Positions 6,958 to 12,975 of a DNA stretch of 35,174 bases are shown piece by piece (within the stretch, counting starts at the first letter, position 1; each line of letters begins with the position of its first letter). This DNA is from Bacteroidales bacterium (GTDB lineage Bacteria > Bacteroidota > Bacteroidia > Bacteroidales > Paludibacteraceae). Below the pieces are notes generated by a model. The model saw nothing but the letters and a program-made list of their open reading frames with translations. It did not search any database and had not been told where the DNA came from. The stretch lies in assembly GCA_022783865.1 (NCBI GenBank), contig JALFYY010000003.1:1-35174 (forward strand). Direction: 5' to 3'. The translations under genes and the position numbers were made by a program.

Positions 6958-8424
6958 ATGAAAAAATACTCCGTTATTGTATTCTTGGGCCTATTCTTGT
7001 TGTTATGTGTATTTAATATCCAAGCACAACAAACAGAACAAAGGCAATTTTTAGATGTACACCATAGTGTTGGACCTAATACCAATTATAAATTATATCC
7101 AACGTTTAATATGTACACTTTCTTAAAGTTGGATACACGTTATGGTATTGTAACGCAAGTGCAATACACTACAGATAATGATAGTAAAGAGTTTGAAACA
7201 TATTTGGATTCTCCATATCCTCTTGTACCGGATAGCGAGGCTGTAGTAGGTCGCTATGAACTGTATCCTACATCAAATTATTGGACATTTATGTTATTAG
7301 ATCAGATAACAGGAAAGATATATCATGTACAATGGTCACAAAAAGGTAATGAAGGTATTTGGCATATTCCATTATGCACAATGGAAGAATGGAAAGATGA
7401 CATGAAGTTCAAATTCGATAGTGAACATTTGACAGCAAATATATCTGATGTACTTTGGAATATGTCTGGTAATTATGTCATTCCATCTGAAATAAATTAC
7501 GCAGGTAATCATTATAATATTGTTGGTATTGAATCTGGTAGTTTCACAGATCCATATATGACATCAATTGTAATTTCTAAAACAATAAGAAAAATAGATA
7601 AAGGTGCTTTTTATAGATGTAATAGATTAGATTCTATAGTAGTAGTTGAAGATAATACTGTATATGATTCAAGAGAAGGATGCAATGCTATTATTGAAAC
7701 TTCAACTAATAAACTTATATGTGGTTGTAATACTACAGTTATTCCGCAAGATGTTACTATTATAGGTTCAAATGCATTTAGTGGAAGTGGAATAAAAAGC
7801 ATAGTTATTCCGATAGGAGTACAAAGCATAGGAGATTATGCTTTTTTCGATTGTAATAATTTAGTATCAGTAGTATTGCCTGATAGTTTGCGTTCTATTA
7901 ATGAAAATGCTTTTCAATGGTGTAGGAGATTGTCAGAAATAGTAATTCCGTCAAAAGTTGATTATATAGGAAAAGGTGCATTTGCAAATTGTGATAATTT
8001 AACATCAATAACGTTATCTGATAGTTTACGAATGATTGGTGAAGATGCATTTAGAGGTTGTAATAGTTTATCAGAGTTGGTTATTCCATCAGGTGTAAAG
8101 TATATAGGAGCGGGAGCATTTAGAGGTTGTAGTAACTTAACATCAATAACATTATCTGATAGTTTACGGATAATTGGTGAAGATGCATTTAAAGGTTGTA
8201 ATAGTTTATCAGAGTTGGTTATTCCAGCGAATGTTAAACGTATAGAAACAGGTGCATTTGCAAATTGTAAAAACTTAAAGAAAATAGAAATACAAGCAAC
8301 TGTTCCTCCAATAATTGAAGAAACAACATTTGAAGGGTTAGATAAAAAAATTCTTATTACTGTTCCTGCAGGGACAGCAAAGCATTATAAGAGAGCAAAT
8401 GGTTGGTATCTATTAATAAATTAA
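6958..8424 (+). CDS. BspA-like secreted leucine-rich repeat protein
   Basis: A 488-residue protein with a signal peptide (1 to about 24, cut after QAQ). Residues about 30-125 hold two copies of a motif Y-x-LYPT-x-N-x-x-TF-x-x-LD (YKLYPTFNMYTFLKLD; YELYPTSNYWTFMLLD). From about residue 170 come Treponema/BspA-type 23-residue leucine-rich repeats (LRR_5), such as LTSITLSDSLRMIGEDAF and LSELVIPSGVKYIGAGAF. The C-terminus has the VPAGTAKHYKRANGW cap usual for this group. Family members are surface adhesins; the partner here is unknown. The gene is clearly more AT-rich than its neighbours and contains a recent 138-bp internal duplication, which suggests horizontal origin and repeat-number change. 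No type IX sorting domain is recognisable. Confidence 0.9.
   Translation: MKKYSVIVFLGLFLLLCVFNIQAQQTEQRQFLDVHHSVGPNTNYKLYPTFNMYTFLKLDTRYGIVTQVQYTTDNDSKEFETYLDSPYPLVPDSEAVVGRYELYPTSNYWTFMLLDQITGKIYHVQWSQKGNEGIWHIPLCTMEEWKDDMKFKFDSEHLTANISDVLWNMSGNYVIPSEINYAGNHYNIVGIESGSFTDPYMTSIVISKTIRKIDKGAFYRCNRLDSIVVVEDNTVYDSREGCNAIIETSTNKLICGCNTTVIPQDVTIIGSNAFSGSGIKSIVIPIGVQSIGDYAFFDCNNLVSVVLPDSLRSINENAFQWCRRLSEIVIPSKVDYIGKGAFANCDNLTSITLSDSLRMIGEDAFRGCNSLSELVIPSGVKYIGAGAFRGCSNLTSITLSDSLRIIGEDAFKGCNSLSELVIPANVKRIETGAFANCKNLKKIEIQATVPPIIEETTFEGLDKKILITVPAGTAKHYKRANGWYLLIN
7995..8226 (+). repeat. 138-bp-period direct repeat inside the LRR gene
   Basis: Positions 7995-8088 and 8133-8226 are near identical (about 5 differences in 94 bases). 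The period equals 46 codons, i.e. two 23-residue leucine-rich repeats, so expansion or contraction keeps the frame. Confidence 0.85.
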
Positions 8425-8501
8425 CGTGAATCTGATGATATAAGCAATTTCATTATAATCTGTATAGTTTTTCTGTAGTATTTCGTTCAGCAGACCGTCA
8501 G

Positions 8502-8534
8502 CACCCCTTGCGCACCCCTCGCAAAGGGTGTTTT
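8502..8534 (+). terminator. Hairpin plus T-tract after the LRR gene
   Basis: CACCCCTTGCG (8502-8512) pairs with CGCAAAGGGTG (8520-8530) with one mismatch and a 7-base loop, followed by TTTT. This is a plausible intrinsic terminator about 80 bases beyond the LRR stop. Confidence 0.6.
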
Positions 8535-8575
8535 GGTAGTGTACAAAAAAAGTATGTAAGTTCCGTAAAAGTTCT

Positions 8576-8584
8576 TATCTTTGC
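8576..8584 (+). promoter_or_regulatory. Orphan -7 box abutting the insertion sequence
   Basis: TATCTTTGC lies 7 bases before the element's left end, with no placed -33 TTG. It may be the promoter of a gene split by the insertion, whose only visible remainder would be the short frame at 9577-9747. Confidence 0.3.
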
Positions 8585-8620
8585 AAAAAAAGGCCTAATA
8601 TGCAAAAAGTAGGATGAAAG

Positions 8621-8653
8621 TTGGTGTAAGTCGTTAATAAATAGTATCTTTGC
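8621..8653 (+). promoter_or_regulatory. Transposase promoter within the IS left end
   Basis: TTG (8621-8623), a 21-base spacer and TATCTTTGC (8645-8653) fit the consensus and lie 16 bases before the original transposase ATG at 8669. Confidence 0.5.
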
Positions 8654-8668
8654 ATCATTTTAAACAAT

Positions 8669-9505
8669 ATGGCAAAAAATCTGCTTTTCTTGTGGCTCAA
8701 AACAGGTAGTGAAGAATGGTCACAAATCAGGCAAGCAACTGTATAAATGCAGGTCTTGCAGCAAACAGTTTGTTGGCGGTTTCCGTCTTGACAATGAACG
8801 TCTTAAGACGGAATATATTGAAGGAAAACAGACATTATCACAATTGTCTGCAAAGTACGGTGTTCACAAGAGTACTTTATGGCGTCGCTTGAAGACGATG
8901 CGCCACATCCGTAAGATATCTAGATATAAGGATGTTGTCATCAATATGGACACCACCTATTGGGGTCGCGGTTTCGGTTTGATGGTAATAAAGGATGCTC
9001 ACCGCAACAAAATAATCTGGTATAAATTCGTTCATAATGAAACCATTGCCGATTATTTAGAAGGTATTAGATGGCTACGTGACAATGGCTTTCATATCCA
9101 TGGCATAGTATGTGATGGCATGCGTGGTTTGTTTCAAGAACTGAAACACTACAAAGTGCAGATGTGCCAGTTTCATCAGTTGATGATTGTTTGTAGATAC
9201 TTGACGCAGCGTCCTGAAATGCCTGCCGCCATAGAATTATTAGCATTGGCTAAAATGCTTACCCGCACAGATAAGGAAAGTTTTATGGGCCTATTGGACC
9301 TGTGGTCTGTGAGATGGGCAGATTTCCTTAAAGAGCGAAGTTTAGACAGCCAAACGGGTAAAACATATTATACGCACAAACGATTGAGAACAATGCGTTG
9401 GAGGGTGTCTTTGCTGATATCAAGACGAAGCTGAGAGTGCATAGCGGGATCTCAAAAGAAAGACGGAAAACATTGATACAGAAATATATAGCACGAATTT
9501 ATTGA
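8669..9505 (+). pseudogene. Transposase with two frameshifting lesions
   Basis: Three frames are needed to read the protein. The ATG at 8669 followed by six A's goes out of frame; with five A's it would read MAKICFSCGSKQVV and join the next frame, completing a CxxC zinc ribbon whose second half is YKCRSCSKQF. The central frame (usable GTG at 8709) carries an HTH (YIEGKQTLSQLSAKYGVHKS) and two DDE aspartates, in INMDTTYWG and IVCDGMRG, with CQFHQL as in IS256/mutator-type enzymes. Near 9385 the frame leaves the family: the codons for ENNALEGVFADIK, which carry the catalytic Glu, continue to 9505 in another frame, and the usual stretch between YTHKRLR and NALEG is missing. I conclude that this copy cannot make an active enzyme. 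Confidence 0.85.
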
Positions 9506-9573
9506 CAAAATATCCTACTTTTTGCATATTAGAGCAAGAGGCACCAACTTTCATCCTACTTCTTGCATATTAG

Positions 9574-9747
9574 GCCGCACTTTATATAGAACAGAAAGAA
9601 AATATGGTTTTTTACAAAAAAGGAGAAATAAATTTTACACGTCTTAATTGCAGTGAATCTACATCTCATAACATGACATCGTTAAAAGCATTAGCGGAAC
9701 TCACAAAAAGTTACTTATTCGTTGGCGGAATTAAATCAGTGCCGTAG
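9574..9747 (+). pseudogene. Short open remnant to the right of the IS
   Basis: The frame is open from the IS end to a TAG at 9745-9747 (57 codons; first ATG at 9604). The sequence (KENMVFYKKGEINFTRLN, later AELTKSYLFVGG) is not recognised. Because it starts at the element boundary without its own promoter, I read it as the 3' end of a gene that lost its 5' part. Its stop is followed by the same TTAACGTGAAT as the LRR gene. Confidence 0.3.
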
Positions 9748-9887
9748 TTAACGTGAATTTAATAAATTGCTTATATCAGACTTGCGTTATACTGCCCTTG
9801 CAAAGATTACCAAAGACTACGTCTTTCTACAACTTTCTACCAAAGATTACCAAAGACCTGCAAAGACGATCAGTAGCCGTTTCTCTT

Positions 9888-10234
9888 GCCGTATATTTGC
9901 ATTGCGATTGGGAGTGTGGGGGCAAGGCAGACCGCTGCAGGATGATACTTGTGAGCATTTATGTACATTTGTGAACACTTTTGTGCACTTGGGGACAGTT
10001 TTCTGACAACGCCCCCTTTCCGTTGCCGTATCTTTGCACTATGTTTGGAACGTGTAACCGGAAGGAAACTGAAATAAACTGAATAATTCGGAAGGAAACT
10101 GAAGGAAACGACAGAAAACTGAAGATGCTGTTTTCTGCTGCCGTATCTTTGTACAGGGAAATAGACAATGTAAAAAATGGACAAAAAGCGGACAATTGTC
10201 CTTGGAAATGGCTCTGTTGCCGCCGTATATTTGC
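9888..10234 (+). repeat. Four spaced copies of a GCCGTATMTTTGC promoter-like box
   Basis: GCCGTATATTTGC (9888-9900), GCCGTATCTTTGC (10025-10037), GCCGTATCTTTGT (10140-10152) and GCCGTATATTTGC (10222-10234). Each is preceded by a pyrimidine-rich TTTCTGTT-like stretch and contains the TAnnTTTG -7 consensus. Spacings are 137, 115 and 82 bases. Confidence 0.65.
10059..10103 (+). repeat. Exact 15-base direct repeat
   Basis: CGGAAGGAAACTGAA occurs at 10059-10073 and 10089-10103, with related ACTGAA units between and after it (to about 10123). Confidence 0.7.
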
Positions 10235-10335
10235 AGAGCGAAATCGAAGTGTCGATGGCAATGCAAACCGGACATCAGCCTGTGGGCTGCTTATCCATCC
10301 GCTATGAGGTAGGTGCTTTCTTCGTAGCGATGTAA
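10177..10335 (+). CDS. Possible 52-residue small ORF
   Basis: ATG at 10177 to TAA at 10333-10335 gives a peptide beginning MDKKRTIVLGNGSVA and ending RYEVGAFFVAM. It starts 25 bases after a -7-like box (10144-10151), and its last codons overlap a predicted helix-forming region. There is no recognisable domain. It may be a leader peptide or chance; I lean to chance. Confidence 0.2.
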   Translation: MDKKRTIVLGNGSVAAVYLQSEIEVSMAMQTGHQPVGCLSIRYEVGAFFVAM

Positions 10336-10365
10336 CCTACCGTCGTGAGACGGAAGAAAAAGCAC
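10308..10365 (+). ncRNA. Mutually exclusive hairpins, attenuator-like
   Basis: GGTAGGT (10308-10314) can pair with ACCTACC (10335-10341). Alternatively GTGCTTTCTTC (10313-10323) can pair with GAAGAAAAAGCAC (10353-10365, two-base bulge) around a CGTC-GTGA-GACG hairpin (10341-10352). The first and second helices share bases 10313-10314, so only one can form. No gene follows directly, so any role is unknown. Confidence 0.25.
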
Positions 10366-10426
10366 AGTGATCTTTGACAAGGCTGACAACGCCCTACGTA
10401 GCGGAACGCCATCGCTACCGCTAAGG

Positions 10427-10592
10427 CGTTTTATACTCCGGGGTTGCTGCGCCTCTCGAAACGCAAACGCTACGCTTTTTGCCTTTCGAGTGCCATGCGG
10501 CTGAAGATTTGACACTTCGGAACTGACCGTCCTCCACTACGTTCGGACGTTTTATCCTCCGTAGTTGCTATGCTTTTCGTGTCGTAAACATT
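10427..10592 (+). repeat. Degenerate 121-bp-period repeat with hairpins
   Basis: 10427-10471 (CGTTTTATACTCCGGGGTTG...) resembles 10548-10592 (CGTTTTATCCTCCGTAGTTG...), each preceded by a short inverted repeat closing on GGCG or GGACG. A 13-bp hairpin with one mismatch, CTCGAAACGCAAA / TTTGCCTTTCGAG, lies between (10455-10490). Confidence 0.45.
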
Positions 10593-10609
10593 CCGCTGTC
10601 TTTTCTCTG

Positions 10610-10688
10610 GTTTTGGGCACTTCCTCTACGGGTTCCGGCTCGGGAGTGATATCGGTGATAGAAGCCACTTCCAAAGTCGTGATGCGTT
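10610..10688 (-). pseudogene. Displaced fragment of parC 3' coding sequence
   Basis: The 79 bases match 13142-13220 inside parC at 72 positions, in the same orientation. Read on the minus strand the fragment encodes RITTLEVASITDITPEPEP, as in the ParC tail. Five of the seven differences are silent third-position changes. Similarity fades at both sides (perhaps to about 10590). It is an isolated relic, not a gene. Confidence 0.85.
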
Positions 10689-10915
10689 AAATTTTTGCCA
10701 ATATGGGCACTTTTTTAATGCAGCAGAGTGTATGTGTGCTTCCGCCGATGGCTTTCCGTACACTCAATCCTCCACCCAAAGAATGTGGTGCGGAGGTGGC
10801 AGTCAGAGCTTGTTCATTTGTTCCAATCGGGGATAGAGGTGTCTCGGAAGCGTCTCGGCAATCTGCCTTATAGCAAAAGGACCAAAATGAATATGGTTAT
10901 CTGACCAAAAACCCC

Positions 10916-11026
10916 TACTTTTGCACCCGTAACAAAACAACGGAAGAACCTGAAAATCCGCAAAGGAGTAAGGACAAATTCTTAACATCAAACATTTTAT
11001 GGAAAATCAAACAAACAACGGCGGCT
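10916..11026 (+). pseudogene. Promoter and nine-codon gene stub
   Basis: TACTTTTGC (10916-10924) resembles a -7 box. About 75 bases on, an ATG at 10999 encodes MENQTNNGG then TAA (11026-11028 region). The layout looks like a normal 5' end whose gene was deleted just after the start. The N-terminus recalls some Bacteroidetes CD225/dispanin-like proteins, a weak recollection only. Confidence 0.3.
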
Positions 11027-11068
11027 AATAGAATATCGATACTTTTCACGACAATTGCATTTGTCTGC

Positions 11069-11100
11069 TTGCAGTTTCAGAAAAAAAGAATTACTTTTGC
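11069..11100 (+). promoter_or_regulatory. Promoter for the regulator-kinase pair
   Basis: TTG (11069-11071), a 20-base spacer and TACTTTTGC (11092-11100) match the consensus. The ATG at 11115 follows at once, predicting a leader of fewer than 10 bases. Confidence 0.65.
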
Positions 11101-11114
11101 AATGTGTTACTGTT

Positions 11115-11702
11115 ATGACTAAACATTCTCCTGAAATACTTACGCTCCGAAGCGATATAGAAGCCGATATCGGACATGCGGTCTGTACTCCTTACGATTT
11201 TGAATTCTTGTCCGGAATGATATGGGAGCGTCTGCATGAGAATATCTCCGCCACTACGCTCAAACGGTTGTGGGGATATATTTGCGGTGCGGAAACTACG
11301 CGGCGTACAACGCTCTCCATCTTGGCACGTTTTCTCGGATATGCCGATTGGAACGCTTATCTTGACGAACTGAACCGGCGTTCCGACATTGAGAGCGAAA
11401 CGTTTTCGGGCAGGGGTATCCGTACGGAAGAGCTGTTGCCGGGCAACTGTATCGAAGTCACATGGCAGCCCAACAGACGTTGTGTCTTCCGCTATTTGGG
11501 CAATAGGCGTTTCTGTGTGGAAGAAGCGGAGAACAGCAAACTCCGTGCAGGGAACACATTCAGTGCGGCTTGCTTCCTGATAGGAAAACCGATGTTCCTG
11601 GATTGCCTTTCGTATGGTGATACCGCTGTCGCTGCATCGTCCTATGTGGCAGGCAGCAAACGCGGACTCTCTACTGTAAATTTGTTGTCTCAACAAGAAT
11701 AG
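11115..11702 (+). CDS. Regulator-like partner of the downstream kinase
   Basis: A 195-residue protein I cannot assign to a named family, though similar proteins are familiar from Bacteroidetes. Residues 1-85 are helical and include ISATTLKRLWGYICG (44-58) followed by TLSILARFLGYADWNAYL (66-83), which read like a DNA-binding-type helical bundle in which a recognition-like helix precedes a conserved FLGYxxW segment. Residues 98-165 are beta-rich: LLPGNCIEVTWQPNRRC then FRYLGNRRF then FLIGKPMFLDCL. No signal peptide or membrane helix. The frame is open upstream to 11055 but the promoter box lies within that part, so the ATG at 11115 is preferred. The kinase ATG lies 2 bases past the stop, indicating translational coupling. 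I infer a sensor/regulator for the kinase. Confidence 0.75.
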   Translation: MTKHSPEILTLRSDIEADIGHAVCTPYDFEFLSGMIWERLHENISATTLKRLWGYICGAETTRRTTLSILARFLGYADWNAYLDELNRRSDIESETFSGRGIRTEELLPGNCIEVTWQPNRRCVFRYLGNRRFCVEEAENSKLRAGNTFSAACFLIGKPMFLDCLSYGDTAVAASSYVAGSKRGLSTVNLLSQQE

Positions 11703-11704
11703 AT

Positions 11705-12910
11705 ATGCAGGACCTCTCCTCCGAATCGGCATTTGTTGCAGTGGAAGATTTTTCCACGCAGTGGCTCAGTCTGACACTATTGCAAAAACGTTCGCACAGT
11801 GTCCTCTATCGTGCCAAACGCTATGGACGGTGGTTTGTCCTCAAAGGGTTGCCCGAAGAATTGCAAGAGCTCACCGACTGCCGGATTCTGCAGGAAAAAG
11901 AGTTTGCTATGGGGGTGCAATTGGTGCATCCGAACATCGTCGCTACCTATGCGTTGGAGGAGGTGCCCCAAGCAGGGAAGTGCATCGTCTTGGAAGCGGT
12001 GGACGGCACCACCTTGGCGGATTGGTTGCACGAAAAACGCAGCCGGCAGGCACGGCTCCGTCTGCTGATGCAACTCTTGGATGCTGTCGAATATCTTCAC
12101 CAACGGCAGTTGGTGCATCATGATATCAAACCGGGGAATCTGCTTGTTACTGACAACGGCGAAAATCTGAAACTGATTGACTTCGGTCTGGGCAATGCCG
12201 ATACCGATGACTTGCCTGTTGCCAATACTTTGCAAGACGACATCAGCAGCATTGCCGGTATCATAGACCTGCTCGGGTTGCAAAGCTTCCGTTCGGTTGC
12301 CGGCAATGCGCGACAAGGCAAGTATGCCAACATTGCCGCTTTGCGTAATGCGCTTTTGCGGCGCAGACGGTTGCGGCAACTGTTGCCGGTGTCTGTACCG
12401 GTTGCCGTTTTGCTGATGGTTAGTGGCACACTGTTTGCCGTTTCCGTGCGGCAGAATCGTCAGTGGCAACAGGCGTATGCCGATGCCGTTCGGGAAAAAG
12501 AGCAATTGGAACAGACTTACTCGGAATTGTTGGAAAAACAGCGGGTGGAGGAGACTATGATTGCCGATATAGATGCAATCGTCCTGCGGGAGCAGGAACG
12601 CCTTTCGGATGTTTGTCATAAAGAAACCTATTCGGAGTTGGCAACAATGATATACTATGCCAATATAAAATGGATGCCGTTGCGCGATTCGCTTGGAAAT
12701 GTATATAAGCAAGATCCTGCTTTGCAACTGCAATGTCTGTCGCTGTTGGACCAGCGGTATCTGCAAATGCAAACTACGCTGATGAAGCAAATAGAGGCGA
12801 AACCTTCTTTCTATCAGCAATACAGAGAAGGACTTCTTGCACAAGAGGAATATGAGCGTTTGCAAAAACGTTATATGGAGATTGCGCAGTCAACTCAAAA
12901 AAGCAACTGA
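11705..12910 (+). CDS. Membrane Ser/Thr kinase lacking the activation segment
   Basis: A 401-residue protein. Residues about 20-215 are a Hanks-type kinase domain: VAIK-type lysine in WFVLKGL (K47), candidate helix-C Glu in LQEKEF (E64 or E66), catalytic loop HHDIKPGNLL (138-147; D140, K142, N145) and DFG (159-161). After DFG the sequence passes in about 17 residues to QDDISSIAGII, which aligns with the DxxSLG of subdomain IX, so the activation loop, GTxxY and APE motifs are absent. The ATP-binding glycine loop is also degenerate (LQKRSHSVLYRA). A membrane helix (about 226-247) follows a basic stretch RRRRLRQ; the rest (250-401) is largely coiled coil and presumably periplasmic. Catalytic residues are kept, so it may be active. 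Tightly coupled to 11115-11702. Confidence 0.88.
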   Translation: MQDLSSESAFVAVEDFSTQWLSLTLLQKRSHSVLYRAKRYGRWFVLKGLPEELQELTDCRILQEKEFAMGVQLVHPNIVATYALEEVPQAGKCIVLEAVDGTTLADWLHEKRSRQARLRLLMQLLDAVEYLHQRQLVHHDIKPGNLLVTDNGENLKLIDFGLGNADTDDLPVANTLQDDISSIAGIIDLLGLQSFRSVAGNARQGKYANIAALRNALLRRRRLRQLLPVSVPVAVLLMVSGTLFAVSVRQNRQWQQAYADAVREKEQLEQTYSELLEKQRVEETMIADIDAIVLREQERLSDVCHKETYSELATMIYYANIKWMPLRDSLGNVYKQDPALQLQCLSLLDQRYLQMQTTLMKQIEAKPSFYQQYREGLLAQEEYERLQKRYMEIAQSTQKSN

Positions 12911-12975
12911 CAGGTTGTTCTGCGGAGAAAAAACATCCTATTCTCCGCAAAAATTTTACTATGTTGCCTTCGTCG

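Larger units (their letters stand above)
8592..9576 (+). mobile_element. Damaged insertion sequence, Zn-ribbon IS256-like
   Basis: The outer ends are 35-base inverted repeats differing at one position: 8592-8626 and 9542-9576 (core CTAATATGCAAAAAGTAGGA on the left). A second right-end copy, 9512-9532, sits immediately after the transposase codons and matches 8595-8615 perfectly over 21 bases, so the element's own right end may be there and the outer one a leftover of another copy. I see no target duplication at either pair of ends. Between them is one transposase frame carrying two lesions. A solo end of the same element is at 541-592. Confidence 0.8.
9577..11114. other. 1.5-kb gene-poor mosaic of repeats and relics
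   Basis: No convincing full-length gene. In order it holds: the short remnant (to 9747); an inverted copy of a dispersed motif (9763-9789); ACCAAAGA repeats (about 9810-9860); four copies of a promoter-like box (9888-10234); a 15-base exact repeat (10059-10073 and 10089-10103); a possible 52-codon frame (10177-10335) overlapping a set of alternative hairpins (10308-10365); a 121-bp-period degenerate repeat with hairpins (10427-10592); a displaced parC fragment (10610-10688); a promoter box (10916-10924) with a nine-codon stub; and the promoter for the 11115 gene. Confidence 0.7.

Noticed and set aside
8669..9434. Programmed frameshifting in the transposase
   Set aside because: An A-run could slip, but the second lesion removes family-conserved residues before the catalytic Glu, so a regulated frameshift would not restore an enzyme.
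541..9576. Composite transposon carrying rsmA to the LRR gene between two IS ends
   Set aside because: The enclosed genes are conserved housekeeping loci, the left end is a fragment, and no target duplications are visible; independent insertions explain it better.
9753..10275. Several overlapping short frames on both strands
   Set aside because: They lie in the repeat mosaic, share no motif and have no start signals; their length is what repeats without stops give by chance.
11777..12865. Long minus-strand frame opposite the kinase
   Set aside because: Antisense shadow; the plus strand has the full set of kinase motifs and a coupled upstream gene.
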